Source: Lachnospiraceae bacterium
Lineage (GTDB): Bacteria > Bacillota > Clostridia > Lachnospirales > Lachnospiraceae
Length of the DNA: 49,617 bases
NCBI GenBank assembly: GCA_017548765.1
Contig: JAFYZH010000025.1
Coordinates: 1 to 49,617 of the forward strand
Direction: 5' to 3'
A program made the position numbers and the translations under genes. Positions 33,961 through 43,632 of this stretch are shown in pieces. Under the pieces are notes generated by a model that searched no databases, had not been told where the DNA came from, and worked only from the letters and a program-made list of their open reading frames with translations. The stretch's first letter is position 1; every line of letters starts with the position of its first letter.

Positions 33961-34476
33961 CTACTGTTTTCCCGCGGAATTGTCGCATTTTAGCTCCTGC
34001 GAACGCAAAATATTCAGAAGCAAGCCTGCAACGATCACGGGTGCCATCGCAAGCATGTGCACGACATCTTCGCCTCCGATCATCACACCGATCGCGCACG
34101 CAAAGATCCCCGCAGCGACCGGGATCGGACATTTCTTCACAGATATCGCCAGCAGGATGCCCGCCAGCGGAAAAGCGACTACACTGATCCACGGAGCCTC
34201 TGCCCCTTCACCCAGTATACCGATCAGCATGACCGCTCCGGTCACGCTCATGCACACATAGGCGATCAGCGCTATGACATCCTTCTTCAAAAGGATAGCG
34301 ACCATAAGCAACACCGCGATCACGGCAAATACCAGTCCGACTTGCCAAACGACTTTCTCCTCCGCTTCGCTCGTCATCCCCTGATACACCAGGTAGCCCA
34401 CATCCACAATGCTGACTACCGTCAGGATCAGGCTGACGATCCTAAGGATCCATAATTTCTTCTCTGTCGTTTTCAT
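33961..34476 (-). CDS. Small polytopic membrane protein (hypothetical)
   Basis: 171 aa with five hydrophobic helices (for example IVSLILTVVSIVDVGYLVY, VGLVFAVIAVLLMVAILL, VVAFPLAGILLAIS). The tail is short and polar. No conserved motif is recognised. GGGGGAAGG precedes the start, and a promoter lies at 34537-34565. It appears to be a separate unit between the PurF-like and CpXC genes. Confidence 0.8.
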   Translation of the reverse strand: MKTTEKKLWILRIVSLILTVVSIVDVGYLVYQGMTSEAEEKVVWQVGLVFAVIAVLLMVAILLKKDVIALIAYVCMSVTGAVMLIGILGEGAEAPWISVVAFPLAGILLAISVKKCPIPVAAGIFACAIGVMIGGEDVVHMLAMAPVIVAGLLLNILRSQELKCDNSAGKQ

Positions 34477-34536
34477 TGACCTTCCCCCTTCCGTTCATAA
34501 ACTGCCGTCCGGATCTGCATCGATCCTTACATAACC

Positions 34537-34565
34537 AGTTTACCAACTCAGATGCGGACCGTCAA
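34537..34565 (-). promoter_or_regulatory. Promoter of the 33961-34476 membrane protein gene
   Basis: TTGACG, 17 bases, TAAACT on the minus strand, about 60 bases before the start. Confidence 0.65.
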
Positions 34566-34625
34566 TCAGCCAAACCTTACGTTTTCCTTTATGTTGCTTC
34601 GGAAAAGGTTTACATTTTACTTACG

Positions 34626-35300
34626 TTAGTCCTCTGCGGTCACGCACTTATACGCCCACTCGGTATCGATCACGAAGTTCGGGTCCTGATCATCCTTCGC
34701 CAGGATGTCGGCTGCCGTCTTCGCCAGATCCTCGTAATCCGCAGGATCGACGGCGACCTCGCCAAACGCCTTACCCTCGCGCAGGAACTGGAAACCGATT
34801 TCGTCCTCTCTGCTGTAGAAATATGCCTCATCTGCCTGGAAGTCCGGATCGTTCTGCTTCAGCTGGATGATGCAGAATACCTTAAAGATCTCCACCACGC
34901 GGTCATCCAGACCTGCTTCGAAGATGAAGATCTTCTCACGCAGTTCATTGAGCGAGCGGACGATGCGCTTGCGGTAGCCTTCGACCTCGGGGCCGTCCAG
35001 GATGCCGTCGCCGCCCTCGATGTTCTTCATCTGCGCGAAGCCTTCCATGGCCTGCACCATCGCCTCGTTGGACGTCACGTGATAGATCATGATCTTCTGC
35101 CCCATATCGTGGTACAGGAAATCATAGGTATATAAAGTCCTCTCCTTGCAGTCCGGGCATTCGAACGTGAACGCCTTACGGCTCAGGACGGCTTCCTTCA
35201 TATCCGGCTCCAGCGTTACATTGATGCTGGACCAGATCTCGAAATCGTGCTCCTTACTGCACTTCGGACAAGTGATCTTCGTAGTTTGTTTCTGTGACAT
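34626..35300 (-). CDS. CpXC-domain protein
   Basis: 224 aa. The N-terminal CpXC domain holds two CPxC knuckles, ITCPKCSKEH and FECPDCKERT, likely a zinc site. The rest is helical and acidic, with no membrane segment. CpXC proteins are widespread in Firmicutes with unknown function. ATG 35300 (MSQKQ) has AGGAG nine bases upstream; ATG 35306 is only three bases from it. The aldo/keto reductase gene ends 47 bp upstream, so the two may share a transcript. Confidence 0.88.
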   Translation of the reverse strand: MSQKQTTKITCPKCSKEHDFEIWSSINVTLEPDMKEAVLSRKAFTFECPDCKERTLYTYDFLYHDMGQKIMIYHVTSNEAMVQAMEGFAQMKNIEGGDGILDGPEVEGYRKRIVRSLNELREKIFIFEAGLDDRVVEIFKVFCIIQLKQNDPDFQADEAYFYSREDEIGFQFLREGKAFGEVAVDPADYEDLAKTAADILAKDDQDPNFVIDTEWAYKCVTAED

Positions 35301-35347
35301 GTTCATTCTCTCCTGATAGTTCTAAATATTTATTCTTCGGGCAATGC

Positions 35348-36175
35348 TTATCGATGCCCCGGCATGGTGGTGTCGGGATGCTCGCCCGAGAAGCCGACCT
35401 GCGGCAGGCAGGCGATCCTCGAAACGTCCTCCGCACTCAGTTTTACCCTGGAAAATGCGAGGTTTTCCTTCATGCGTTCCATGCTTGATGCCTTCACGAT
35501 CGGGAAGATCCGACGCTCCGAAAGGTATGCCAGACAGATCTGTGAAACGGACGCACCGTACTTTCCGGCCAGTTCCGTAAGTAGCGGATGTGTAAGCACG
35601 GCGCCGCGTCCCAGCGGACTCCACGCCTGCACCTGCATGCCCTGCTCCAGGCTCTTTGCGACTGCGAATTCCTGCCCATATCCGGGATGCAGTTCCAACT
35701 GGTTGATCGCCGGTTTATATCCCGCGTCCAAAAGCGGCTGCAAGTGATGCGGCAGGAAGTTACTCAGGCCCAGTTCACGCACGCGCCCCTTCGCCTTCTG
35801 CTCCTCCATGGCGCGCCAGGTCTCCAGATCCAGCGCGGCCCAATCCTCCGCAGGATCCGGCCCCTTCGGCCAATGGATCAGGTAGGCGTCGACGTAATCG
35901 AGGCCCAGGCGCGAAAGCGAACGCTCCAGCGCCGCATTGGCCGCGTCATATCCCCGCTCACTGATCCAAAGTTTCGTCGCGATATAAACGTCCTCGCGCG
36001 CGATCTTCGACTGCCGCAACGCCTCGCCCAGCTGCTCCTCGGTGAAATAAAACGACGCAGTGTCAAAATACCGATAGCCCGCCTCCAGCGCCTGCAGCAA
36101 GATCTCCGTCACCTGTTCCCGCTCCGTTCCCGGAAAGAAGCAACCGAAACCCAGACTCACTTCACTCTTCTTCAT
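35348..36175 (-). CDS. Aldo/keto reductase
   Basis: 275 aa from the ATG at 36175, which has a GGGGG site. The AKR TIM barrel is complete: DTASFYFTEEQLGEAL (catalytic Asp and Tyr), ATKLW (Lys) and DAYLIHWP (His), then GLSNFLPHHL and the NADPH-binding C-terminal IVKASSMERMKENL. It is most like bacterial 2,5-diketogluconate reductase type enzymes that reduce small aldehydes or ketones with NADPH. The substrate cannot be told. A poor promoter-like TGGCAA-N17-TAGAAT lies upstream on the minus strand. Confidence 0.94.
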   Translation of the reverse strand: MKKSEVSLGFGCFFPGTEREQVTEILLQALEAGYRYFDTASFYFTEEQLGEALRQSKIAREDVYIATKLWISERGYDAANAALERSLSRLGLDYVDAYLIHWPKGPDPAEDWAALDLETWRAMEEQKAKGRVRELGLSNFLPHHLQPLLDAGYKPAINQLELHPGYGQEFAVAKSLEQGMQVQAWSPLGRGAVLTHPLLTELAGKYGASVSQICLAYLSERRIFPIVKASSMERMKENLAFSRVKLSAEDVSRIACLPQVGFSGEHPDTTMPGHR

Positions 36176-36255
36176 CGTAACCCCCTTAAGCGGCAACCGC
36201 CGCAAAACTGATATCACTTGCTATTCTACCATATTTTCGGCGGCTTTGCCACAAC

Positions 36256-36288
36256 AAAAAGGAGCCGCCCTTCCGGGCCGCCCCTTTT
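36256..36288 (-). terminator. Terminator after the VWA lipoprotein gene
   Basis: Stem AAAGGGGCGGCCC / GGGCGGCTCCTTT with one mismatch and one wobble, followed by a T-run on the minus strand. Confidence 0.8.
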
Positions 36289-36305
36289 CGTCTCTAGTTT
36301 TGTTT

Positions 36306-37766
36306 TTATTCCGCCTTTACTGCAAATTCATTGATGATATCTACGATAATGTCGCCGAGTTTCTGAACTTCGTAATCGCCGATGATGGGCTCCAGGTGGG
36401 AGTCGCCGACGCCGGAGTCATCCGTCAGGAATACATATTCGCCGTCGGTCATGATCGCCAGCGCGCGGCCGAAGAGTTCGGTATCACGATCTGCGTTCGA
36501 TGCAACGATGGGAACCACACGGATGCCCTGCTCTGCTGCCTTTGCAACTGCAGCGGCAACGACTGCAGCCTTTTCGGCGTGCGGCGGTGCATCGAAGATG
36601 AGAAATGCGATCTTCTTGCTTTCCGCATTCCAATCCTTGCTGTTCATGGTCTCCGTCAGGATCTCAGCGACTGCCTCGGGTGTGTCTCCACCGCCTGCGG
36701 CCGCCTCATTATACAGAAGCTTCTTAAGTACATTGACATCGGTCTCGAAGCCGTTGGTGCGGGTCACGTATTCATCGCCTGCATCGCGGTAGAAGTTCCA
36801 CGAATAGCTGACGCTGGGCGCGGTGACTCTCTCCATGATCTTTCCGAAGTCAGCCTGCAGGTAAGTGAGCTCATCGCCCATGGAACCGGTCGTATCCAGA
36901 ATGAACATGACCTGTGTGTTGGCATAAGTCTTCGAAGTGGTCTCGACGGTCAATGCGAGTTCTTCCGGATATCCGGTCGTCCGGGACTGGCTGTCCGGAA
37001 CGCCGTCTTCCTTCTTTCCGGGCAGGGCGTAATCTTCTGCGCCGGTGTAGACGACATTGCCCTCCGGATCGTAGATGCGCACCTTCCACGTGCGGTCTGC
37101 GGATGTCGGCAGGAAGAGGTATGCGGTACCCTCTTTGTTGGAAACGCCAGACCAGATGACGCTGTTGTCGTCGCTGTACACTGCTTCTACCTTGATGCCT
37201 TCCACGACTGCTCCGCTCTCGTTTTTGACCGTGACCGCGGATCTGGACACGGGATCCAGGTCGTACACGGGAAATGTGATCTTACCGGTCGTTACGAGGT
37301 TCTTGAAGAAGCCCCAGTTTGCGTTGTCGTTCCACCGACCCGCGGTCAGAACGCCGATCTGATCGTCGGGAATCTTCACGTCATCCCTTCCGCCTTCGAT
37401 CGGAACCGGTTTCACCGTGTCCGGGCCGCCGTCGATCCCCGCCCGGGGCGCTCCGGGAGCTACATCATAAGCCACGTCCATTTTCATGTGGGATTCGTCG
37501 ATCTTCCCCAGTGAGTCGGCTTTTCCGTGATTAATGATCGAAGCCGCTTCCTCTCCGGTCCGCTCGCCCTCGATCACAGCCGCAACCGTTCCTTCCGGCG
37601 TTGGTACTGTTACATCAGGCGTCGTAGGCGCTACCGTATCCGGTGCAGTCGTACCTACCGGCTCTTTTTCATTGCTGCAGCCCGCGAGCGGCAGTGTGCA
37701 AGTCATTACCCCGGCCATCACCATGGCCGTCATTCTTTTATGATTGGATCTAAAATACTTTCTCAT
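36306..37766 (-). CDS. VWA-domain lipoprotein
   Basis: 486 aa from the ATG at 37766, with AGGAGG six bases upstream. The lipobox is LAGC. A Thr/Pro/Val linker follows, then an Ig-like or carboxypeptidase-regulatory-like beta domain (about 160-260, AVTVKNESGAVVEGIKVEAVY) and a VWA domain from about 280. The metal site is intact: FILDTTGSMGDE, with a Thr in the GGGDTPEA loop and an Asp in FLIFDAPPH. Such proteins bind ligands on the cell surface in a metal-dependent way. It differs from the intracellular VWA protein at 11965. Confidence 0.92.
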   Translation of the reverse strand: MRKYFRSNHKRMTAMVMAGVMTCTLPLAGCSNEKEPVGTTAPDTVAPTTPDVTVPTPEGTVAAVIEGERTGEEAASIINHGKADSLGKIDESHMKMDVAYDVAPGAPRAGIDGGPDTVKPVPIEGGRDDVKIPDDQIGVLTAGRWNDNANWGFFKNLVTTGKITFPVYDLDPVSRSAVTVKNESGAVVEGIKVEAVYSDDNSVIWSGVSNKEGTAYLFLPTSADRTWKVRIYDPEGNVVYTGAEDYALPGKKEDGVPDSQSRTTGYPEELALTVETTSKTYANTQVMFILDTTGSMGDELTYLQADFGKIMERVTAPSVSYSWNFYRDAGDEYVTRTNGFETDVNVLKKLLYNEAAAGGGDTPEAVAEILTETMNSKDWNAESKKIAFLIFDAPPHAEKAAVVAAAVAKAAEQGIRVVPIVASNADRDTELFGRALAIMTDGEYVFLTDDSGVGDSHLEPIIGDYEVQKLGDIIVDIINEFAVKAE

Positions 37767-37830
37767 ATTCAACCTCCTGTTTGGATTTGTTTCCTAAGGA
37801 ACGGAGATAGTCGGAGGTTTCCTACCGGGA

Positions 37831-37863
37831 AAAATAAAAAGGCGGCCCGATTTTCGGCCCGCC
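37831..37863 (-). terminator. Terminator after the GGGtGRT gene
   Basis: Stem GGCGGGCCGA / TCGGGCCGCC with one mismatch, followed by TTTTTATTTTT on the minus strand. Confidence 0.88.
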
Positions 37864-37906
37864 CCATTTTGAGTGCTTCCTAAGAAGCATCTTATATCAT
37901 TTTGAA

Positions 37907-38917
37907 TTAGAACTTACCTGCCTTAGCAGCTTCCTCGATGGAAACAGCAACTGCAACGGTAGCACCAACCATCGGGTTGTTACCCATACCGATGAGGCCC
38001 ATCATCTCAACGTGCGCGGGAACGGAGGAAGAACCTGCGAACTGCGCGTCGGAGTGCATACGACCCAGAGTATCGGTCATACCGTAGGAAGCGGGACCTG
38101 CAGCCATGTTATCGGGGTGCAGAGTACGTCCTGTGCCGCCGCCGGAAGCAACGGAAAAGTACTTCTTACCAGCCTCGATACGCTCCTTCTTGTAGGTACC
38201 TGCTACCGGATGCTGGAAACGTGTCGGGTTTGTGGAGTTACCGGTGATGGAAACGTCAACGTTCTCCTTCCACATGATCGCAACGCCCTCACGAACGTCG
38301 TTCGCGCCGTAGCAGTTAACCTTTGCACGAAGGCCTGTGGAGTAAGCCTTACGGAATACTTCCTTAACCTCGCCGGTGTAGTAATCCATCTGTGTCTCAA
38401 CGTATGTGAAACCGTTGATACGGGAAATGATCTGTGCGGCGTCCTTACCAAGACCGTTCAGGATGACACGGAGGGGCTTCTGACGAACCTTGTTAGCCTT
38501 CTCGGCGATACCGATCGCACCTTCTGCAGCTGCAAAGGACTCATGTCCAGCAAGGAATGCGAAGCAATCGGTCTCCTCTTCGAGGAGCATCTTACCGAGG
38601 TTACCGTGGCCCAGGCCAACCTTACGCTGATCTGCAACAGAACCGGGGATACAGAATGCCTGCAGACCCTCACCGATCGCAGCAGCAGCATCTGCAGCAC
38701 GACGGCAGCCCTTCTTGATCGCGATCGCAGCGCCTACAGTGTAAGCCCAGCAAGCGTTCTCAAAGCAGATAGGCTGGATCTTCTTAACCTGATCGTAAAC
38801 GTCCAGGCCGGCATCCTTAGTGATCTTCTCTGCCTCCTCGATGGAAGCGATCCCATAGCTGTTCAAAACGGAATTGATCTTATCAATTCTTCTCTCATAT
38901 GATTCAAATAATGCCAT
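37907..38917 (-). CDS. GGGtGRT protein
   Basis: 336 aa. It carries the name-giving motif ASGGGTGRTLHP near residue 260 and further conserved glycine-rich stretches (LIGMGNNPMVGATVAV). Many cysteines are present (ICFENACW, FCIPG, DCFAF, NCYG), which may bind metal or iron-sulfur clusters. The family is of unknown function and is regularly paired with a NifU-like scaffold gene, which is seen here 18 bp upstream. GGGAGG lies before the start. Codon use is strongly biased, as in the glycolytic genes, which suggests high expression. Confidence 0.95.
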   Translation of the reverse strand: MALFESYERRIDKINSVLNSYGIASIEEAEKITKDAGLDVYDQVKKIQPICFENACWAYTVGAAIAIKKGCRRAADAAAAIGEGLQAFCIPGSVADQRKVGLGHGNLGKMLLEEETDCFAFLAGHESFAAAEGAIGIAEKANKVRQKPLRVILNGLGKDAAQIISRINGFTYVETQMDYYTGEVKEVFRKAYSTGLRAKVNCYGANDVREGVAIMWKENVDVSITGNSTNPTRFQHPVAGTYKKERIEAGKKYFSVASGGGTGRTLHPDNMAAGPASYGMTDTLGRMHSDAQFAGSSSVPAHVEMMGLIGMGNNPMVGATVAVAVSIEEAAKAGKF

Positions 38918-38935
38918 GTTGCTTTCCTCCCTGAA

Positions 38936-39637
38936 TTAGATTTCCTTATCCGTTCTCGGATCAATGATCTTCACCGCGTCAGCAACACGACCGTACTGGC
39001 CGCAAGCCTTCTCGTATGCGGTGTTAGGATCGTCGCCCTTCTTGATGAAGTCGGTCATCTTACCAAGGTTTACAAACTTGTAACCGATGATGAGGCCTTC
39101 CTCGTCAAGAGCGATTCCGGTAACATAGCCTTCTGCCATCTCCAGGTAACGAGGTCCCTTCTGCAGAGTACCGTACATGGTACCAACCTGAGAACGAAGG
39201 CCCTTACCGAGATCCTCGAGACCTGCGCCTACCGGCAGACCTTCCTCGGAAAATGCGGACTGTGTACGTCCGTAAACGATCTGCAGGAACAACTCACGCA
39301 TAGCGGTGTTGATCGCGTCACAAACCAGGTCAGTGTTAAGAGCTTCCATAACGGTCAGGCCGGGAAGAACCTCAGCAGACATAGCTGCGGAGTGAGTCAT
39401 ACCGGAGCAACCGATGGTCTCAACCAGTGCTTCCTGGATGATACCCTCTTTAACGTTCAGGGTCAGCTTACAAGCACCCTGCTGCGGTGCACACCAGCCG
39501 ATACCGTGTGTCAAGCCGGAGATGTCCTTTACTTCTTTTGCCTGAACCCACTTAGCTTCTTCCGGGATCGGCGCTGCGCCATGATGCACACCCTGCTTCA
39601 CAACGCACATGTTCTGAACTTCCTGCGAAATAATCAT
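38936..39637 (-). CDS. NifU/IscU-like iron-sulfur scaffold-type protein
   Basis: 233 aa. The N-terminal part has GIGWCAPQQGACKL and ETIGCSGMTHSAAM, a Cys pattern like that of NifU/IscU or TSCPD proteins. The C-terminal region is specific to the version paired with GGGtGRT proteins. It may hold or pass an iron-sulfur cluster to its partner; this is inference. AGGAG is eight bases before the first ATG; an internal ATG (residue 10) is less likely. It lies 26 bp after tpiA. Confidence 0.9.
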   Translation of the reverse strand: MIISQEVQNMCVVKQGVHHGAAPIPEEAKWVQAKEVKDISGLTHGIGWCAPQQGACKLTLNVKEGIIQEALVETIGCSGMTHSAAMSAEVLPGLTVMEALNTDLVCDAINTAMRELFLQIVYGRTQSAFSEEGLPVGAGLEDLGKGLRSQVGTMYGTLQKGPRYLEMAEGYVTGIALDEEGLIIGYKFVNLGKMTDFIKKGDDPNTAYEKACGQYGRVADAVKIIDPRTDKEI

Positions 39638-39663
39638 GAAATTCTCCTTTCAAACCCTATGTA

Positions 39664-40413
39664 TTATTTATTGTAGTTTACGATCTTACCGAAATCAACC
39701 TTTAGGGAAGCGCCGCCTACCAGGCCGCCGTCGATGTCGGGCTGAGCGAAAAGCTCGGGAGCACTGCTTGCAGAAACGCTGCCGCCGTACTGGATGCGGA
39801 TCGCAGCTGCGGTTGCCTCGTCGTAGATCTCAGCGATGCAAGCGCGGATCGCGCCGCATACTTCCTGAGCCTGCTCGGTGGTAGCCACCTTACCGGTTCC
39901 GATCGCCCAGATGGGCTCGTACGCGATCACTGCCTGAGCAGCCTGCTCTGCAGTCACGTTCAGGAACGCGATCTTGATCTGCATACGGATCCAGTCCAGA
40001 GTGATGCCCTGCTCACGCTGGGTGAGGGACTCACCACAGCAGATGATCGGGGTGAGGCCGTGCTCGAAAGCCTTCAGGACCTTCTTGTTAACGGTCTCGT
40101 CCGTCTCTGCAAAATACTCTCTTCTCTCGGAGTGTCCGATGATCACATACTTAACGCCAACCTCGGTCAGCATGTCAGGAGCGATCTCGCCGGTGTATGC
40201 ACCCTTCTCCTCGAAATACATATTCTCGGCGCCAACCTGAATGTTGGAACCTTTTGCTGCCTCGATCACAGGGATAATGTCGATCGCGGGTACGCAGAAT
40301 ACTACGTCCACGTCGTCATTTGCAACCAGGGGCTTTAACTCATTTACCAGGGCAACTGCCTTCGAAGGTGTCATGTTCATCTTCCAGTTGCCTGCGATAA
40401 TTTTCTTTCTCAT
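39664..40413 (-). CDS. tpiA: Triosephosphate isomerase
   Basis: 249 aa from the ATG at 40413; the longer frame would need a TTG start. The N-terminal IIAGNWKMN (substrate Lys), IIGHSERR (catalytic His), [15 protein letters not shown] (catalytic Glu and flexible loop) and [14 protein letters not shown] (phosphate binding) are all present. It interconverts dihydroxyacetone phosphate and glyceraldehyde 3-phosphate. It follows pgk by 18 bp. Confidence 0.98.
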   Translation of the reverse strand: MRKKIIAGNWKMNMTPSKAVALVNELKPLVANDDVDVVFCVPAIDIIPVIEAAKGSNIQVGAENMYFEEKGAYTGEIAPDMLTEVGVKYVIIGHSERREYFAETDETVNKKVLKAFEHGLTPIICCGESLTQREQGITLDWIRMQIKIAFLNVTAEQAAQAVIAYEPIWAIGTGKVATTEQAQEVCGAIRACIAEIYDEATAAAIRIQYGGSVSASSAPELFAQPDIDGGLVGGASLKVDFGKIVNYNK

Positions 40414-40431
40414 GTTCTGATAACCTCGCAA

Positions 40432-41652
40432 TTATTTGTCGTCCGCTGCTGCTACGCCCGGAAGCTCCTTACCCTCAAGGAACTCAAGGGAAGCGCCGCC
40501 GCCGGTGGAGATGTGGCTCATCTTATCACCGAAGCCGAGCTGGTTAACTGCTGCTGCGCTGTCGCCGCCGCCGATGATGGTGGTAGCATCCGTCTCAGCC
40601 AGTGCCTTCGCTACAGCGATGGTACCCTTTGCGAGGATCGGGTTCTCGAATACGCCCATCGGTCCGTTCCAAACTACGGTCTTAGCGGACTTCACAGCGT
40701 CTGCGAAAAGCTTTGCGCTCTTCGGGCCGATGTCACAGCCTTCACGCTCTGCAGGCATATTGGTCACGTCGTAAACTTCGGTCTCGACCGGAGCATCGAT
40801 CGGGTTCGGGAACTCAGCGATGGTGACAGAGTCAACCGGCAGAAGGAGCTGCTTGCCGAGCTTCTTAGCCTTCTCCATCATCTCTTTGCAGTAGTCAAGC
40901 TTTTCATTGTCCACGAGAGACTTACCGATCTCGTAGCCCTGAGCCTTCAGGAAGGTGTAAGCCATACCGCCGCCGATGATCAGGGTATCGCACTTCTCGA
41001 GCAGGTTGTTGATAACGTTGAGCTTATCTGCAACCTTAGCGCCGCCGAGGATCGCTACGAAAGGACGTACGGGATTCTCTACAGCATTGCCCAGGAAATC
41101 GATCTCCTTCTGCATCAGGTAACCAACAGCGTTGTCGCCGCCCTTAGCGGTGATGAACTTGGTAACGCCTTCTACGGAAGCGTGTGCACGGTGGGAAGAA
41201 CCGAAAGCATCGCAAACATAGCTGTCTGCCAGATCCGCGAGTTCCTTAGAGAACTCCTCGCCGTTCTTAGTCTCTTCCTTACCGCGGAAACGGGTGTTCT
41301 GAAGAAGAACAACATCGCCGACCTTCATATCAGCAACTGCCTTTGTTGCTGCTTCGCCGGTTACGTTGTAATCTGCAACGAAAGTAACTTCCTTACCGAG
41401 TTTCTCGGAAAGACGCTTTGCAACGGGAGCCAGGGACTCCTTCTCGTTCGGGCCTTCCTTAACCTTACCGAGGTGAGAGCAAAGGATGACCTTTGCGCCT
41501 TCGTCCAGAAGCTTCTGGATGGTGGGCAGTGCTGCTACGATACGAGTCTCGTCTGTGATCTGGCCGTCCTTAAGCGGAACGTTAAAGTCACAACGAACCA
41601 GAACGCGCTTACCCTGAACCTGAATGTCGTCAATGGATTTCTTGTTTAACAT
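40432..41652 (-). CDS. pgk: Phosphoglycerate kinase
   Basis: 406 aa. Signature [19 protein letters not shown] is at the start, then the hinge region and the nucleotide-binding [14 protein letters not shown] with [18 protein letters not shown]. It makes ATP from 1,3-bisphosphoglycerate. GAGAGG precedes the start. Between gap and pgk lie a terminator and the composite hairpin element, so pgk may be expressed both by read-through and from an unseen promoter. Confidence 0.98.
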   Translation of the reverse strand: MLNKKSIDDIQVQGKRVLVRCDFNVPLKDGQITDETRIVAALPTIQKLLDEGAKVILCSHLGKVKEGPNEKESLAPVAKRLSEKLGKEVTFVADYNVTGEAATKAVADMKVGDVVLLQNTRFRGKEETKNGEEFSKELADLADSYVCDAFGSSHRAHASVEGVTKFITAKGGDNAVGYLMQKEIDFLGNAVENPVRPFVAILGGAKVADKLNVINNLLEKCDTLIIGGGMAYTFLKAQGYEIGKSLVDNEKLDYCKEMMEKAKKLGKQLLLPVDSVTIAEFPNPIDAPVETEVYDVTNMPAEREGCDIGPKSAKLFADAVKSAKTVVWNGPMGVFENPILAKGTIAVAKALAETDATTIIGGGDSAAAVNQLGFGDKMSHISTGGGASLEFLEGKELPGVAAADDK

Positions 41653-41712
41653 GTCTTTACCTCTCTGATAGTTTTGATGGGTGAATATGTTCTTTTTTCA
41701 CGGGTAAATGTG

Positions 41713-41744
41713 AAAAAGAGGCCCGGTCCAATGGACCGGACCTC
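41713..41744 (-). terminator. Terminator between gap and pgk
   Basis: Stem GAGGTCCGGTCCA / TGGACCGGGCCTC followed by TTTTT on the minus strand. As the only strong stop between two glycolytic genes it may set their ratio. Confidence 0.88.
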
Positions 41745-41783
41745 CCGGAAACAGGCTATTGTCCAAGCCCGATTATGTAGGTC

Positions 41784-41866
41784 GAAATTATTTCGATCTC
41801 AGAGCTAACGCTCCTCGCTCGAAGGATAATTTCTCCAATTTTAGTTTTGTTTCACAAAACTAAAAT
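41784..41866 (+). repeat. Composite stem element next to the gap stop codon
   Basis: Arms GAAATTAT (41784-41791) and ATAATTTC (41826-41833), extended by TTCGA/TCGAA and an inner GAGC/GCTC hairpin. After four bases comes a perfect 13-3-13 hairpin, ATTTTAGTTTTGT, loop TTC, ACAAAACTAAAAT (41838-41866), whose last base is the last base of the gap stop codon as read on the minus strand. It matches the element at 16400-16484 in layout and in the first stem, but not in the sequence of the last hairpin. Confidence 0.85.
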
Positions 41867-42903
41867 CAGTTAAGTTCTGCGAAGTACTTAATAGTACGAA
41901 CCATCTGGCTTGTGTAAGAGTTCTCGTTGTCATACCATGAAACAACCTGTACCTGATAGGTATCCTCGTCGATCTTGGAAACCATGGTCTGGGTTGCATC
42001 GAACAGAGAACCATATCTCATACCGATAACGTCGGAAGAAACGATCTCGTCTGTGTTGTAACCGAAAGACTCGGAAGAAGCTGCCTTCATAGCTGCGTTG
42101 ATGCCTTCCTTAGTTACGTTAGCACCCTTAACAACTGCGGTAAGGATGGTGGTGGAACCGGTCGGAACCGGAACACGCTGAGCGGAGCCGATGAGCTTAC
42201 CGTTCAACTCAGGGATAACAAGGCCGATAGCCTTTGCAGCGCCGGTGCTGTTCGGAACGATGTTCGCAGCGCCTGCACGAGCACGACGAAGGTCACCCTT
42301 TCTGTGAGGACCGTCCAGGATCATCTGGTCGCCGGTATATGCATGGATAGTGCTCATGATACCGCTCTGGATGGGAGCGTAATCGTTCAGAGCCTTAGCC
42401 ATAGGAGCGAGGCAGTTTGTGGTGCAGGATGCTGCAGAGATGATCTGATCATCCTTTGTAAGGGTCTTCTCGTTTACGGAGTATACGATGGTCTTCAGGT
42501 CGTTGCCTGCAGGTGCGGAGATAACAACCTTCTTAGCGCCTGCCTCAATGTGAGCCATGCTCTTCTCTTTAGAGGTGTAGAAACCTGTGCACTCGAGAAC
42601 TACATCTACGCCGATCTCGCCCCAAGGAAGCTCGTTAGCCTTAGCCATAGCGTAGATCTTCAGGGTCTTACCATCAACGGTAAGGGTACCTGCTTCGTCA
42701 TCAGCGGTTACGGTGTGAGTATTCTCACCAATCTTTCCGCAGTATCCGCCCTGAGCGGTATCATACTTCAGAAGCTGAGCCAGCATGGAAGGCTTTGTAA
42801 GGTCGTTGATCGCAACTACCTCATAACCCTCTGCGCCGAACATCTGACGGAATGCCAAACGACCGATACGGCCGAAACCATTAATCGCAACTTTAACTGC
42901 CAT
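41866..42903 (-). CDS. gap: Glyceraldehyde-3-phosphate dehydrogenase
   Basis: 345 aa. The NAD-binding start is [15 protein letters not shown], and the active site is [12 protein letters not shown] with the catalytic Cys; the C-terminal [15 protein letters not shown] is conserved. It makes 1,3-bisphosphoglycerate with NAD and phosphate. TAGGAGG lies before the ATG. It is the first of the gap-pgk-tpiA series, behind the promoter at 43013-43041. Codons are strongly biased, fitting very high expression. Confidence 0.98.
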   Translation of the reverse strand: MAVKVAINGFGRIGRLAFRQMFGAEGYEVVAINDLTKPSMLAQLLKYDTAQGGYCGKIGENTHTVTADDEAGTLTVDGKTLKIYAMAKANELPWGEIGVDVVLECTGFYTSKEKSMAHIEAGAKKVVISAPAGNDLKTIVYSVNEKTLTKDDQIISAASCTTNCLAPMAKALNDYAPIQSGIMSTIHAYTGDQMILDGPHRKGDLRRARAGAANIVPNSTGAAKAIGLVIPELNGKLIGSAQRVPVPTGSTTILTAVVKGANVTKEGINAAMKAASSESFGYNTDEIVSSDVIGMRYGSLFDATQTMVSKIDEDTYQVQVVSWYDNENSYTSQMVRTIKYFAELN

Positions 42904-43012
42904 TTTGAAAATCCTCCTAAATGTGTTTAATTATTCCTATAACCGGCCATTTCGAGGTTTGTAAACCGCCCTCTGCGACCGATACAGTAATGTTGCCTAA
43001 AACGACAGATAC

Positions 43013-43041
43013 ATTGTAACGCGAACGAACCAAAAAAGCAA
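43013..43041 (-). promoter_or_regulatory. Promoter of gap
   Basis: TTGCTT, 17 bases, TACAAT on the minus strand, identical in both boxes to the efp promoter. Confidence 0.65.
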
Positions 43042-43092
43042 TACCTATTTTCGGCAAATTGTGATTTTTTTATCAATCATCGAGGACTTCGC

Positions 43093-43623
43093 TTACTGCT
43101 CCTTCATCGGACAGCAACCGCCGCATCCGCCGGCCGAACGTTCAAAATCGGAATACTCGCTCAGCAAACAGATCGCCTGTGCGGCGATGCCCTCTTCACG
43201 TCCCGTGAAACCGAGGTGCTCTTCCGTCGTCGCCTTGATGCTCACGCAGTCCACCGGGATGGCCAGCACCCGCGCCACATTCTGGCGCATCTGGTCGCGG
43301 TAAGGCGCCAGTTTCGGATTCTGGGCAATGATGGTCGCGTCCACGTTGCCGATCGTGTAGCCGAAGTCATCGAGCAGGCTTCCCACCCGCTTCAAAAGCT
43401 GCATGCTGTCCGCGCCCTCATACGCCGGATCCGTGTCGGGGAATAATTTTCCGATATCGCCCAGGGCTGCCGCTCCCAGAAGGGCGTCCGCGATCGCATG
43501 CGCGCACACGTCGGCATCGGAATGTCCCAACAGGCCCAGATGATGCGGGATCTCGACCCCGCAAAGTATCAATTTACGGTCGGGTACCAATTTATGTACG
43601 TCATACCCCATACCTATTCTCAT
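43093..43623 (-). CDS. ispF: 2-C-methyl-D-erythritol 2,4-cyclodiphosphate synthase
   Basis: 176 aa from the ATG at 43623, which has AGGAGG. It catalyses the cyclisation step of the non-mevalonate isoprenoid pathway. Seen are [10 protein letters not shown] (metal Asp and His), [21 protein letters not shown] and the late [21 protein letters not shown]. The C-terminus has an unusual tail, [12 protein letters not shown], with three cysteines, beyond the normal end near residue 160. The ribosome site overlaps a hairpin (43633-43649). A frame open to 43788 covers the end of the upstream gene and is not part of the protein. Confidence 0.96.
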   Translation of the reverse strand: MRIGMGYDVHKLVPDRKLILCGVEIPHHLGLLGHSDADVCAHAIADALLGAAALGDIGKLFPDTDPAYEGADSMQLLKRVGSLLDDFGYTIGNVDATIIAQNPKLAPYRDQMRQNVARVLAIPVDCVSIKATTEEHLGFTGREEGIAAQAICLLSEYSDFERSAGGCGGCCPMKEQ

Positions 43624-43632
43624 AAAAAACCT

